Source of the DNA: Fragilariopsis cylindrus CCMP1102
Lineage: Eukaryota > Bacillariophyta > Bacillariophyceae > Bacillariales > Bacillariaceae
Reading direction: 5' to 3'
Length of the DNA: 64,000 nucleotides
Assembly: GCA_900095095.1 (NCBI GenBank)
Contig: FMBT01000290.1
Coordinates: forward strand, 868,001-932,000
A program made the position numbers and the translations under genes. Positions 43,951-55,135 of this stretch are shown one piece after another. Numbering within the stretch: position 1 is the first letter of the stretch; each line of letters starts with the position of its first letter. Below the pieces are notes generated by a model. The model ran no database searches. It worked only from the letters and a program-made list of their open reading frames with translations, and was not told where the DNA came from.

Positions 43951-44394
43951 ATATTTAGCTCTCAATCTATTATGCCTGTGTTTAAAAATAGCTTTATAAA
44001 TTGGCATAAAAAGATTACCTAAAATACCCAGTTTACTTTTATAAATTATTACATCTGTTATTACTGAGCCAGAACCATTACTTTTAATTTTGCGTTCATG
44101 TGACCACAGTTTATTCATTAAACTCTTCGAGTTTTCGTTGAACCCAAAACTATCAATTGTTTTGAAATTGAAATAATGACGATCTATTGGAATTAAGCCT
44201 AGTAATAAAATTGTGCTAATGAATAAATTTTGGTTAGTTGGCCAGTCAGTGATTGGTTTTGATTGCCAATTATCAGGAGCTGACATTTTTAATAATGGCC
44301 CGAGTTCATAGTTTACACCTGACATATTTAAAGAGTCATGAGCCAATTCATTTACACTTACGGCTAACTGAGTTTCCGTTTTAAAACTAGGCAT
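43936..44394 (-). CDS. Bacterial-type SRPBCC (START-like) protein (about 152 aa)
   Basis: The open frame extends upstream to 44427, but the ATG at 44394 is preferred. It is preceded by AAAGGA at 4 nt, a good Shine-Dalgarno, and the protein then begins MPSFKTETQLAVSVN. The family call rests on a polar ligand-binding fold with WSHERKI near residue 110, VITDVIIYKSKLGILG and a C-terminal helix IYKAIFKHRHNRLRAKY, typical of bacterial SRPBCC proteins. No intron, no Asn/Ser runs. It lies between two copies of an attC-like sequence, in the same orientation as the duplicated diatom promoter that precedes it. Signs of transfer from bacteria are strong; expression in the diatom is unknown. An assembly chimera is the main alternative. 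Confidence 0.7.
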
Positions 44395-44398
44395 ATAT

Positions 44399-44404
44399 TC
44401 CTTT
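44399..44404 (-). promoter_or_regulatory. Shine-Dalgarno-like site
   Basis: AAAGGA four bases before the ATG at 44394. Such a site has no role in nuclear translation and points to a bacterial origin for the insert. Confidence 0.5.
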
Positions 44405-44465
44405 ACTTCAGCTAACGCCCGGCTCACCGAGCAAATTTTTGATGGCGGCTTTTGTGCGTGTTTTT
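44405..44465 (-). repeat. attC-like site 2 (3' half)
   Basis: Reads AAAAGCCGCCATCAAAAATT, GAGCCGGG and CGTTAGC on the minus strand, matching the 3' half of site 1. The 5' half is missing; the duplicated diatom sequence begins directly next to it. Confidence 0.45.
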
Positions 44466-44466
44466 G

Positions 44467-44722
44467 TGTAGAATAATCAAGACGATGCGGTGGAGATTAT
44501 GCTGACGATGAAGATGTAGAGTCTTGCTTGACATTATTGTCATGTGTGTGTGCATACTTTCTTAAATTTTAATGAGGATGGGTGGTTCTTCTTGTTTTTT
44601 TCTGTTGTCTCGTAAAAATGCAGTTATGATTTTTTTTGTTCTGGGCTTAATTATTATTATTATAAAAATGGATCTATGGATATCTCTGTAAAGACTGTCA
44701 ATTTATAATTTTTCAGATCCAA
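44467..44722. repeat. Right copy of the direct repeat flanking the insert
   Basis: Diverged copy of 43005-43272. On the minus strand it still has an ATG and codons reading MTIMSSKTLHLHR, the counterpart of the DUF938 N-terminus (MPIMSSKTLLLHR), and then runs into the bacterial-type sequence. Confidence 0.85.
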
Positions 44723-45137
44723 TATTTCAATTTCAATTTAGCATATATATCATATCATGACATCTTGATACTACATATTTATTCTAGAAAAGAACAGGAA
44801 AAACTCATTCGTTTTGCTCTTTGTTGAGCGCGAATTATAACACTTGAGATATTTTTTGTCTTCAGGAAACCCTCATTTCTTGCTAATAAAGCCACGAGTG
44901 TTGTAGACGTGAGATTCTGTACTACGAACAATATTATCACGCTAGTAGGATTTCCTACAGTAACTAGAACAGCAAGATAGTAACTACGCTACAATAAAGT
45001 AACCCTAGTGCACACGTGGGTATACACTTCGTGTTTTCATTTTTTAAGTCACAAAATAATGCAGTTACATATATTATTATACAGTACGCGCTGGTTTCTT
45101 TCCTCTTTCTTTCTATCTCTCTCTTTCCATCTAGTTT
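44723..45137. other. Intergenic region
   Basis: AT-rich spacer between the duplicated segment and the TPM-RING gene end. No feature recognised. Confidence 0.5.
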
Positions 45138-48100
45138 CTAGAATTGTTGCCCCGAAATACTCGGAAACCATATCCTTTGCTGATCTTCCGGTTCCTGTTC
45201 ATAATCGTTATATAATAGTGTAGAAACTTCCGAAACAGTATTAGTTCCGTATTCTTCAACTTCTTCAACCGCTTCTTCGTCATCCTCCTCTTCGAGCGTG
45301 TCATATACTTCTGAAGAAGGATTACTCGAACTATCACTACCACCGCCAGCGAAAAATGACCATAAATTCGCACCTTGGCTTAGGAATCCGCTATTACTAT
45401 CACTGTTATTGGCATTATTGTTGTTATCGGTCACCAGAGGAGCAGAAGTAGAAGTCGACAACGAGCCGTACGTCGGTAGAAAATGAAGAGGATCATCGTG
45501 TTGGTGGTGTTGAAAACCTTCTAATCCATCATGGTCGTGTTGTCGTTGTTCGATGTTATTACCGTGATCTAATGATGGCAGTCTTACCACCTCTTCGTCT
45601 TCTCTCTCTGTAGTCTCAGCTACGCCAGCTACCACTAAAGCAGCTTGTCGTCGACGTCGTTGTTCCTGTTTACGTCGTTTATTCTTAGAGGATGATTTGC
45701 CAACATCCTGACGACACACTGGACATATGCAAGGATTACCATGACCGGAATGTACCCAATTCTTCCAACATGATTCACAAAATATATGTCCACAACGTAA
45801 ATATTTAATTTTCTTCCGATCTGCACCAACTAACGGTATCCCGTAACTATCAACTCGTGGTAACGATAATAATGATGCTTTTTTTCCTCCGCCTACTTCC
45901 GTTATCTTTGTATTTATATCGGCATCTGTAGTAGTATTAGCATAAGCATTAGCAACATCATCATCGGAGTTAAAAACTGTTATGTCATCATCATTCTCAT
46001 TCTCACTGTTGTATCCAAATGATTCTAAACAAATTGGACATGATTTTGTTTGATATTTTTTTTGTTTTAGTCGTGCCTTTTCACGTTCAACAGTACTCAA
46101 TTGAGATCGTGATTCTACATACTTATAACGTTTACACCTGTCTCTATATTCACCCCATGCACCAAATAAAAATGTTAATAGCGCAAATGCAATAACGACC
46201 CCAAATCGTGCCATGAAATCATGCAATCGATCAGCGGGAGTTGGTGGTCCCGCAATTAACATTTTACTTAAATCATCTATCGCTGTTAATACAGAATCAC
46301 CATATTGACCATGACGTAGATTTGGTTTCATACTGGAAACAATATGTTCTATTCTCCACCATGGCAGTATTGATGATATTGCATTTCCTGTGGATATAAA
46401 ACATACTCGATCTTGTACAGATAGAAATATTAGTACACCATAATCACCACGATTCATGTTGTTTTTATTCTTCTTCTTCTTTTTGGTAGTGGTAGCATTA
46501 GTAGTATGCCATCTACCTCGATAAAATATATCTTCATTATTACTGTGAGGATTGGCTTGAATACCAACCGTTTTGCCTTCTTCTCCATTATTGTCATCAT
46601 CTCCTTTTTTATTCCACCATTGATTATATAATTCTTCAGCAAAAATCCGCGCTGCGTCATTGACCATATCATCTTCATCTTCATACGCATAGAAAGATTG
46701 TTCATGTTTTAATACGGCTTGGATATTCATCTATTATTTGGACAAAAAAGGAAGAAGCAAGAGAAATAGTATATGTAATAGTTGAAAGCAATAATACGAG
46801 TTGAATGAATGAGTGGCGATACGTGCGGAACAAAAACGAACGACAGATATAATATAGCGAATTGAATCAAAATCAAATTGAATCAAAATCAAATCAAATC
46901 AATTTGTAGTGAATAATCAATTTGTAGTGAATCCGGAGAAGACAAACAAAGACAAATTAAAACAAAACAAACCCAATTCTGACGTGACCTGACGTACCTT
47001 CCGTACGGTTGCAACCGCTAAAGAAATTCCCGGTTGTTGTTGTTGTTGTTGTTTTTGAACTATTATACTATCTTCTGCATCAGCATTTCCATCTATATCT
47101 ATATCTAGATCACCACTACTATCACTACCACTTGTACTACCACTTGTACTACTACCACTAGAAATTCTACTACTACTACTACTAAATGTATTTGAAAATT
47201 GTTCCATCTTTTTTGCAATTTTTTCTAAATATATACCACCTAGTACCCAATCAGGATCACATAATCGTAATCTACCACCAGGAATATTATTATTACTATC
47301 AGTTGGGTTGTTTTCGTTTTCATTTTCATTTTCACTTTCGTTATTGCTGCTATTTGTAACATTACTACTTGTACTTGCTGCTCCACCTCCACCTCTACGT
47401 TCATCTTCTGCTTCTTTTCCTATTGCTTCTACAAAATGATTACTTTCTAATTCTTCTTCTGTTAAATATGCAATACCACATCTTAGTGGATCCACTATTG
47501 GATTAGGATATAATATTGGTTCCCATCCATATATATCAGGATTTGTTGAAGCAGCAGCAACAGCAGCAGGATCAGCAGCAGCAGGATCAGCAGGAGTGAC
47601 ACCATCAGAATCATTATCTGCATCGTTGTTGTTCTTGGTATTTGTTGTTGTCGTTGTTGTTGCTGAAGTATTATTATCATCTTCTATTTTAGTAGTTGAA
47701 TCGTCGTCTTCTTTACCATCATTATCAGTTTTAACAAATGGAAAGAATGAGCCTGTTGCCTTTTCAAATTCGACAATATTATTATTATTTCTGTTGCTGT
47801 TGCTATCCTTCTTCGATGGTCTCAACACTTGTGATGGATTTTTCTTTGTTGTTGAAATTGTTGAAACTACTTCTTTTGAATATCTATTCATTTCGTTATT
47901 ATTATTATTGAGATTATTTTGATCGATACCTCCTCCATCTCCTCCTTCTCCTCCTCCTCGGTCAATGCTCTGCCTTACATTATTAAAACTAAATGAAAAA
48001 CTACCCGGATTACGACTATTGCGATTACGATTGTTTTGAGTTGTTGGATTCCTGAATAAATAAAATCCAAATAGTAATACAACCATAGGACGAATAATTA

Positions 48101-48356
48101 ATCGTATAATCCATAATTGCTGATGATACTGATACGACTGATGCTGCTGTCGTCCTCCTCCTTGTTGTCGATGTCGATGTCGCTGTCGATTTCGTTGTTC
48201 TTGACGTGTACGTGAACGTGTTCTACGTATTCGAATTTGACTTTGACCACCTGGATTATTCTCATTCTCATTATCATCATCAATGATCTCAATTATAGTA
48301 CCATCACGGATACAATTTTCCATAATATCATTACTATAACAGGTAGGAACCACCAT
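45138..48356 (-). CDS. TPM-domain membrane protein with C-terminal RING finger (2 exons, 983 aa)
   Basis: Exons 48356-46998 and 46730-45138 (267-bp intron, GTACGT..AATAG); 984 codons with exact phase. An N-terminal basic part with a membrane-like segment ([15 protein letters not shown]) precedes long Asn/Asp/Ser tracts. A split TPM domain follows: [32 protein letters not shown] and ISLAVATV before the intron; MNIQAV..., [32 protein letters not shown] and [11 protein letters not shown] after it. Then comes a transmembrane helix (about 629-645), then a RING finger at about 684-793: CPICLES ... [10 protein letters not shown] ... CPVCRQD, with an Asp-rich insertion inside. Likely a membrane-bound E3 ubiquitin ligase with a luminal TPM sensor-like domain; the topology is inference. 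The C-terminus is acidic. Confidence 0.85.
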
Positions 48357-48948
48357 AATAATATCAATTCAATCGAAACAAACAAACTCTATTAACTATA
48401 TGATTAAATTCCTTCCTATCTATTTCTCTCTCTCTCTCTCTCTCTCTCTTCTTCTTTCGTTTACAATCGGCTAAGCTAACCACACACGACCTAACCGTCT
48501 GGCTAACTAACTAAATATTAGACTAAAAAATAATAAAAAAGTAAGATTTCGATTTTTTGACTTGACTCACTCCTTCCTCACTGTTACAGTCTACTTTACT
48601 TGTACTCGATTCTATCACTTTCTCACAAAATATACATTCATTGATTTCTTTTGTACTTGTCGAATCATGCGTTGTTCCTTGCGTTTTGTTGAATGCGTTG
48701 TTGCGTTTGTCTTTCTTTCTTTTGCAATGCATTCTTTGTTTTTTCTTCTTCTTCTGTTCTTGGGACTGGAATTTCTAGCAGAAAATCTAATGTATGTGAA
48801 ACAGCGTAGTCAAGAAGAAAGCGTGGTACAGTTACGTTACAATGGTGGTATCTAAAAAAGCAAAGAACACTCATTCTTTGGAATTTTCGCGCCGGGGGAT
48901 CTGTCGAAAGCATTGAATAAATCTCCGCGTGGAAAAGTCATAGTATAA
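48357..48948. other. Intergenic region with CT repeat
   Basis: Upstream region of the TPM-RING gene with a (CT)n tract at 48427-48449. Short frames on both strands lack domains. Confidence 0.5.
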
Positions 48949-50880
48949 AGTCTAAATCATGCCCAAATTTTACTGGTATTTGTTAGTGTAGTATATAATA
49001 ACAACTTTAGCATCAAGTATATACACCTAAGGAGTCATTTTTTTGGAAATAAACTATGATGTTTACAATTGATATATTGGAAGGAGAAATATTATATTCC
49101 TTAGTCTTGTAAGCCTACTGGTACCTAATAATGTAGGCTCACACACAGCACACATCAAATAACCCCCCAAAATGGCCCATTTGCAGTGTTTTGTGGACAT
49201 ACACTACACTCAAAACGGTGAATCATCACATAATATGTGGATGGGGTGTACCATATATACCAAAGGGAACTAAATCTTGGTGCTTTGTGTTGATGATCCA
49301 GCTTAGGTGCGTGAAAAAGTGGAAAAATCTATTTTTGGGCCTAAATGGCCCATCTTTTGGTTAATGCGGCCCTACAACTTCACACCCTCCTTGGAAACCT
49401 AAGCATTGTGTGGACCTTGTAGGTATAGAAAAATAGATGCTAGTACACCCGTCCCATCTGGTGCTGTCCTTTGCAACCCTTTCAAATGAGATATTTTGTG
49501 TTCATTTCTGACCAAAAATCATGATATTTTTGTGCCTTCCACAACAGTGAAATGAATTTCATTCTGCAACCACAATACCAGGAAAGTTGTAGGAGGCAAA
49601 AACAATATTCTAGTTCACTATGTTGATGTTAGTGCATCTGACCATCCATCTGGTGTTGTCCTCTGCAACCCTTTCAAATGAGATAATTTGTGTTCATTTC
49701 TGTTTAGAAATCATCTTGTTGTTTTTGTGCCTTCCTCAACAGTGAAATGAATTTCATTCTGCAACCACAAAGACAGAAAAGTTGTAGGAGGCAAACACAA
49801 TATTCTAGTACACTATGTGGATGTTAGTGCACCCAACCCATCTTGGGGTGTCCTCTGCATCCCCTTCATATAAGATATTTGTTGTTCTTATTGGTCATTC
49901 CTGATCAAAATCTTGCACAATAGTGAAATGAATTTCAAAACATATCCATATCTGCCGGTTTTTGTCTGCTGCATTGAAACACCAACCAACCATCTTCATA
50001 CTACTTCTGGTAAGATAAAGTAATACAGCTTGTATTTGTTACTGTCATTTCTATATATTAAAATAAGTAATAAATACACCATCCCACACTACACAGTAAG
50101 ATTATAGTCCAAAACACAGCTCTTCATTATCTTTATTTACACATACCACCGGGTTAAGTAGAACACAGTATTGACTCACTGTCCTCACTAGGACATATTA
50201 ATTGTGAATGGAAAGCATCATCATCCTAACCGACCAAATTTTTGGATGTAATTGTAGTTTACCCCTGTTGTCAAAAATATCTCATAAAAAAAGCAATCAA
50301 GGACCGTAATTAAAATAGTCACTGTTGGTTGGAAAATGCTCCCGTACCCATTTTGACAAGAACATCCACACAAATACTCATAAAATAAACTAACCAACCC
50401 ACCTAAAGCCCTCATAAATAGGGCCTTCGGTTCACATGGTATCAGGTATACCTAGTGCAAAATACATTTTAGTGGATTTTAGCTAATATAGGGTAAAAAT
50501 TGGTTTATGGCCCTTGGCGAAGAAAGTAAACCCCTGTTCATCAATGTTGTCTGAATGACATATAAAAATTAAACATATAATGGGTTCCATAACTTTATTT
50601 TTTGGAAACAGTTCTTCTAGCAAAAATAATAGCTGCAAGAAATTAACTAGTAACATGGTGTGTTAAAGGCTAGTCATTGTATATGAATGTGTGCATGAAC
50701 TGAAGGAGCACCTACAACATATTTTTTAAACATTATTTATTACACACATGATAAGGTAGAGGAACTCTCCCTGACCAAAAAAAAGCCTTTTCCTGGAAGT
50801 TCTACCCTGCTTTGTGTCCATAACAAGATATCTGAAAATTGAGGGGCAGTGACTAATTCGGGGGACATGCTACGGGAGCG
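48949..50880. mobile_element. Degenerate dispersed element, copy B
   Basis: The first ~210 bp (AAATTTTACTGGTATTTGTT, ACAACTTTAGCATCAAGTAT, GTAGGCTCACACACAGCACA) match copy A directly. From about 49465 to 50870 the sequence matches copy A in reverse complement. It includes two and a half tandem units of ~192 bp (starting 49473, 49665, 49858), each with CAACCCTTTCAAATGAGATA and GTGAAATGAATTTCATTCTG. No coding capacity remains. Probably a deletion derivative. Confidence 0.65.
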
Positions 50881-51091
50881 AAGCAAGCCAGTAGTACGTC
50901 GTCATTGCCGCGTGCTATGAGTACGCTCGACGACAATAAAAAATATCCATATCTTCTGCGTCATGAGATTTAAAAGTAGACTAAATCTTATGTGGATAAC
51001 TTAAAATTATGTGATAACAAATTGTACAACAACAGTATAAAAGCATATCCGCCTTTAAGTTGAAAAGAAAAGAAACAACAGCTACAGTATT

Positions 51092-52015
51092 ATGGTTAGC
51101 GTCAATAAAATTACAGCAACTGCAACTGCTACTATCCTTCAACAGCTTGCTCCAACTGGCGTGCTTCGTGCGGCTGTGAATTTAAGCAATCCTCTTCTCA
51201 TTGAACAACAATCATTATCATCATCGTCATTATCATCATCACTGCCTCAAAATCTTGATTTTATTACTGGTTTGTCACCATCCTTTGCAGCAGCCATTGC
51301 CAGTCGACTCAATGTACCTTTGAAACTTGTTCCATACGAACATCCCGATACTATCTGTACGGCTGCCGAAGAATGGCAGCAAAGTCGTATTAATAATAGT
51401 ATAAAGCAAAAGCAACAACAAAATCAACCATGGGATATTACACTTATTGCTGCCGATTCGGATAGAGAATTACAGGGTATTGATTTCACGTCGGCGTATT
51501 GTGAAATCCAAGCAACGTGCATGGTGCCTACATCGTCTTCTATATACACTTTTGATGATGTGAACCAAGAGGGTGTTCGATTATCGACCAAGGGTGGAGG
51601 AGCATATGATTTATGGGTGACTCGAAATTGGAACAATCCAACAATTGGACGGTCACGAACACTCGAGGAATCCTATCTTGCGTATATCAACGACAATGAT
51701 AATGATGTCAATAATGCCGATGCCAATAATGATGGACGAAAAGCTTTGGCTGGATTACGGCCACGTTTAGTAGAGGATTTAAAAAGAGATAAAGAAGGAC
51801 GACATAGATTATTGGAAGGAAGTTTTATGTCCGTCGAACAAGCAATCGGGTGTATGAAAGTGTTGAAGGACGATGATGGCATATTATCTCCTGGGCATGA
51901 ATTTCTATACAAATTTGTAGAAGAATCACGAGCACCTGGTGGTCTTATAGAAGAATTGATTCAAAAACATGGGATGATTGGACGATTATCGGTTCCATCC
52001 TCTGTTGGACCTTGA
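51092..52015 (+). CDS. Bacterial-type family 3 solute-binding protein (307 aa)
   Basis: Matches the amino-acid-type substrate-binding proteins of bacterial ABC transporters (SBP_bac_3): LAPTGVLRAAVNLSNPLL, GLSPSFAAAIASRLNVPLKLVPYE, WDITLIAADSDRE..GIDFTSAYCEIQATCMVP, GVRLSTKGGGAYDLWVTR and SFMSVEQAIGCMKV. The hinge and ligand-binding layout is kept. There is no signal peptide and no membrane segment, so it would be a soluble cytosolic protein. No ABC permease or ATPase lies nearby. Small Ser, Gln and Asn/Asp insertions (SSSSLSSSL, KQKQQQNQ) show adaptation to the host genome. Most likely an old transfer from bacteria. The role could be ligand sensing or storage, which is inference. Confidence 0.85.
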   Translation: MVSVNKITATATATILQQLAPTGVLRAAVNLSNPLLIEQQSLSSSSLSSSLPQNLDFITGLSPSFAAAIASRLNVPLKLVPYEHPDTICTAAEEWQQSRINNSIKQKQQQNQPWDITLIAADSDRELQGIDFTSAYCEIQATCMVPTSSSIYTFDDVNQEGVRLSTKGGGAYDLWVTRNWNNPTIGRSRTLEESYLAYINDNDNDVNNADANNDGRKALAGLRPRLVEDLKRDKEGRHRLLEGSFMSVEQAIGCMKVLKDDDGILSPGHEFLYKFVEESRAPGGLIEELIQKHGMIGRLSVPSSVGP

Positions 52016-52883
52016 GTCTGACATTTTTTTTGATTTTGACAACTTTGTTGAGGACTTTGAGAACTGTGAATGCAAAAACTGCTTCTTTTGTATTTTTTAT
52101 CTTTTCTGCCCATCTTTCACTTACCTGTAATAATACAGTACTGCGTATATAAAGCGCTGTTACAGTACAGTACATAATACATTATACGGTATATTTTATA
52201 TGACTTTTTTTGCCTTTCTCCTCTTCATATTGGTGTACATAATATTCCGATGTATCTTTTCCCATTACAATTTCTGCAGCATAGAGAATAGTAATATGGG
52301 CGTCAGCAATAATCTGGTAATCATTTGCCAGCAGGATGCAGCTTTCGTGAACAGAAATCATATCCAGGACAAGTCCATATCATGTTCCATATAGATATCG
52401 ACTCATCTAAGCAGCTCACCCAAGAAGGAAAATACAGGTCTTGCATTTTTTTATTCAATGCTGAAATGAAGAGCTGCATTACTCGGCTCACAACAACACA
52501 ATCCTTTGTTTTTCATCATGAAGTCATCATCGACAAAATCATGCCGTATTGCATTTTTTATTTTAATCGTAGCATCACCCCCCGAATCAATCGCTTGACG
52601 TTTTCTTCATACTATCTTTTTCAGCATTTCGATCGTGTCGGCATGTGAAAACCCCGAATGAATGATCGTATATCAGTCCCGTGACGTATTTTTCTTCATA
52701 TCTTTCATTTATTCATTCTTTGTGTGTCATCGTGTCATCTCCTATTTTTCTGTTCCCGTAATCGGTATGTTCAAAGAGAAGATTATTTTGGGTCACAACA
52801 CAACAACAGAACTTCTCATAAAAATAATATCCCGACAAGCCTAAGACAAGTACAGAAATAATTAACTAAGATAATAAGCAAAG
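52016..52883. other. Intergenic region
   Basis: Several short plus-strand frames (52200-52844) have no domain or start context worth a gene call. Otherwise AT-rich spacer. Confidence 0.5.
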
Positions 52884-53648
52884 ATGATGAAATTGACACC
52901 ACTACTATCAGCACTACTTCTCGTCGCAGTGAACGGTTCACACTATGAAAAACCACCATGTCAATCAGATGAAAAGGCTGTACAAATTATGGGTGTTGAA
53001 GGTATTTTTTGTTCACCATTATGTAGTGATGCTGGTAAATGCCCAATGGATGTACCTGATGGTGTAACAGCTGTACGTTATAAATTATATAATTTCTAAG
53101 ACAGCGATTGTGAAACTCTATAAACTAAATGTATATTTAATACTGTATTCCATTTTACTTATCATCACTCACTCACTCAACCCCCCGTCGTCCCGTCCTT
53201 TCTCTATTTCGTTTTCTTTCGTCCCCCCCCCCCCCCCCTACAAAGGCACCATCATGTGCATTAAAAGCACCAACCGGTGAAGGATATTGTGCTATTTTAT
53301 GCAGTGCAGGAAATGAAAATGAAAATGGATTACGTGGAGTTGTTGTTGGTGCTGGCCAATGTGGACCAAAAATGACATGTTCTCCTATTCCAAATTCGGG
53401 TGGATTAGGTACGCTTAAAAAGAAAACACACATAGAACGTAACGTTACGCTATATTTCGTTGTATCGTACTTTTGTTACTCAAACAACTCTTCGTTTTGT
53501 TTTGTTTTGTTCTATTTTGTGCCTCCCATACCTACTCTTTATTTATTATTGATATAAATATATAGGCTTATGTGATTATAGTGAATCACAACAATTGATG
53601 GTTGATATGAATAGTGTTATTCAAGTTGGTGTAGCAACAGTAGACTAA
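52884..53648 (+). CDS. Small secreted Cys-rich protein (3 exons, 144 aa)
   Basis: Exons 52884-53072, 53246-53408 and 53566-53648; donors GTACGT and GTACGC, acceptors CAAAG and TATAG; 145 codons in phase. The signal peptide (MMKLTPLLSALLLVAVNG) leads to a mature chain of about 126 residues with Cys pairs in CSPLCSDAGKCPMDVP, APSCALKAPTGEGYCAILC, GQCGPKMTCSPI and GLCDY. The pattern is that of small diatom secreted proteins with repeated C-P-x-D-x-P-x-G-V and Y-C-A-x-x-C elements. Function is unknown, and an extracellular or wall role is inference. The first acceptor is preceded by a run of 16 C acting as polypyrimidine tract. The second ATG (52887) is an equally good start. Confidence 0.8.
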
Positions 53649-54085
53649 TTCTATTTTCTTAGAAAAAAATGAATATTGAATAACAGTTGAAAAATTTAAA
53701 CGTCGTACAATACCATTGAATGAAGGAAAGAAATGAATAGTAAAACAATATTAACTTTTATAGAATGAAATATTAAACAAAACAAAACAAAACCATAACA
53801 TCTATTACGAATCGAAGTCTATTTTCTGTTCTCGCATAGTGAAGATAGGAGAAGTAAGTGATTTAAAAGATGGATTTATCATAATTGAGTAACACAATGC
53901 ACACACGGTATGCAACGAGATAGATATTGCTTATTGGTATATTCCGTACTCCTCCATTTTAGTATATGAAGGACTTCTAGTAGGATCTTCCATATTAAAT
54001 TTTCATTATTGACCTTAGTAGTTAGGCATTATTAATTCATAACTAGAATTACTTCTACCGACAATGACGCCATCATTGTTATTAG
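53649..54085. other. Convergent intergenic region
   Basis: 3' spacer between the secreted protein gene and the 7TM receptor gene. No feature recognised. Confidence 0.5.
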
Positions 54086-55135
54086 TCATATTGATAGCTC
54101 GGAGGAGACAATTTCTATCTCTCCATTTTCACTTCCGTTGTTGTTATTGTTAACATCGTCAGCTGATGACGTTGCATCGATACCTCGAACTATCGTTCTT
54201 CCTCCGCCTATCATTACCACGTATTCGGGAAGATGACCGTACCGATACTCATACCAGACATAATATATTCTTGGAAGAATCATAAAACCAATTGTTGAAA
54301 AAGAATACATCAAAAATTGAAGAGAAAACACTATTTTAACAATAGTAATATTATCTATCATACCAAAGGACATAATAACTGTTACGAGAGTATGCCAAAT
54401 AAATTGAAAAAGAACCAGTCTAAAAATTCTTTTGCTGTCTCCAAGTTCTTGATTTAAATGTCTGATCTTGAATGCCAAAATTGTAAGAGTAAGTTGAACG
54501 ATTAAAATAAGTACTTGTATTGCATATAAAATTGGCAAGGATGCTGAATCATAATCAGCAGCGCCAATATTTTCGCAATACGCCGTACATAAGTTTTTAT
54601 CGGGAACTTCTCCAATAATGTATTTATTTAATGGATTTACAGTGCTCCATGTAATAAGTAAAAAGATAGTTGCAATTAGTACAACGACAAATGGCCAAAG
54701 TACCTGTCTAGGAAGAATTTTCAGTCCACGCCGAAGAGGTTGTTGTGTTACCTTCATAATTCGATAGATTTTACATAATAATGCTGAGAATATCACAAGT
54801 AGTCCTACATAATTAAGCCATATCATAAAATGACAGCATACATTTTCAACCTTTCCAGACAAATATAATACATTCTTCTCATCTTTGTAGGATATTTGAA
54901 CAACCAGATACAATGACAGCGCAATTAGAGGCAGTAGCGAACCGAAACAAAGAGTATACATAAATGGTGGTTGGCCCATTGCAACTATCGGTTTCTTTCG
55001 GTAACGATACACGAATGCCCATGATCCGACGGAACAAACAATCGCCAACAAAGTCAAAAACCCTATAATGCAATAAATCCAAATCGGAAGGTGGTAATAA
55101 ATGAAGTGTTCGCCTGTGTTTTCGTCGTCTACCAT
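54086..55135 (-). CDS. Seven-transmembrane receptor, class C (GABA-B-like) core (349 aa)
   Basis: Seven hydrophobic helices are visible, beginning IYCIIGFLTLLAIVCSVGSW and ending IVFSLQFLMYSFSTIGFMIL. Signatures of the class C 7TM module are present: QPPFMYTLCFGSLLPL before helix 2, the conserved Cys-containing CCHFMIWLNYVGLLVIFSALLCKIYRIMKV at helix 3 (position of the KxxR.. motif), and a Cys pair in CTAYCENIG in the second extracellular loop. The N-terminus is only ~15 residues, so the Venus-flytrap ligand domain usual in this class is absent. The C-tail is Asn/Ser/Glu-rich. Probable plasma-membrane receptor; G-protein coupling in diatoms is unproven, and the ligand is unknown. Confidence 0.8.
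   Translation of the reverse strand: MVDDENTGEHFIYYHLPIWIYCIIGFLTLLAIVCSVGSWAFVYRYRKKPIVAMGQPPFMYTLCFGSLLPLIALSLYLVVQISYKDEKNVLYLSGKVENVCCHFMIWLNYVGLLVIFSALLCKIYRIMKVTQQPLRRGLKILPRQVLWPFVVVLIATIFLLITWSTVNPLNKYIIGEVPDKNLCTAYCENIGAADYDSASLPILYAIQVLILIVQLTLTILAFKIRHLNQELGDSKRIFRLVLFQFIWHTLVTVIMSFGMIDNITIVKIVFSLQFLMYSFSTIGFMILPRIYYVWYEYRYGHLPEYVVMIGGGRTIVRGIDATSSADDVNNNNNGSENGEIEIVSSELSI

Noticed and set aside
52200-52844. Three short plus-strand frames
   Set aside because: No signal peptide, domain or splice structure linking them into a gene.
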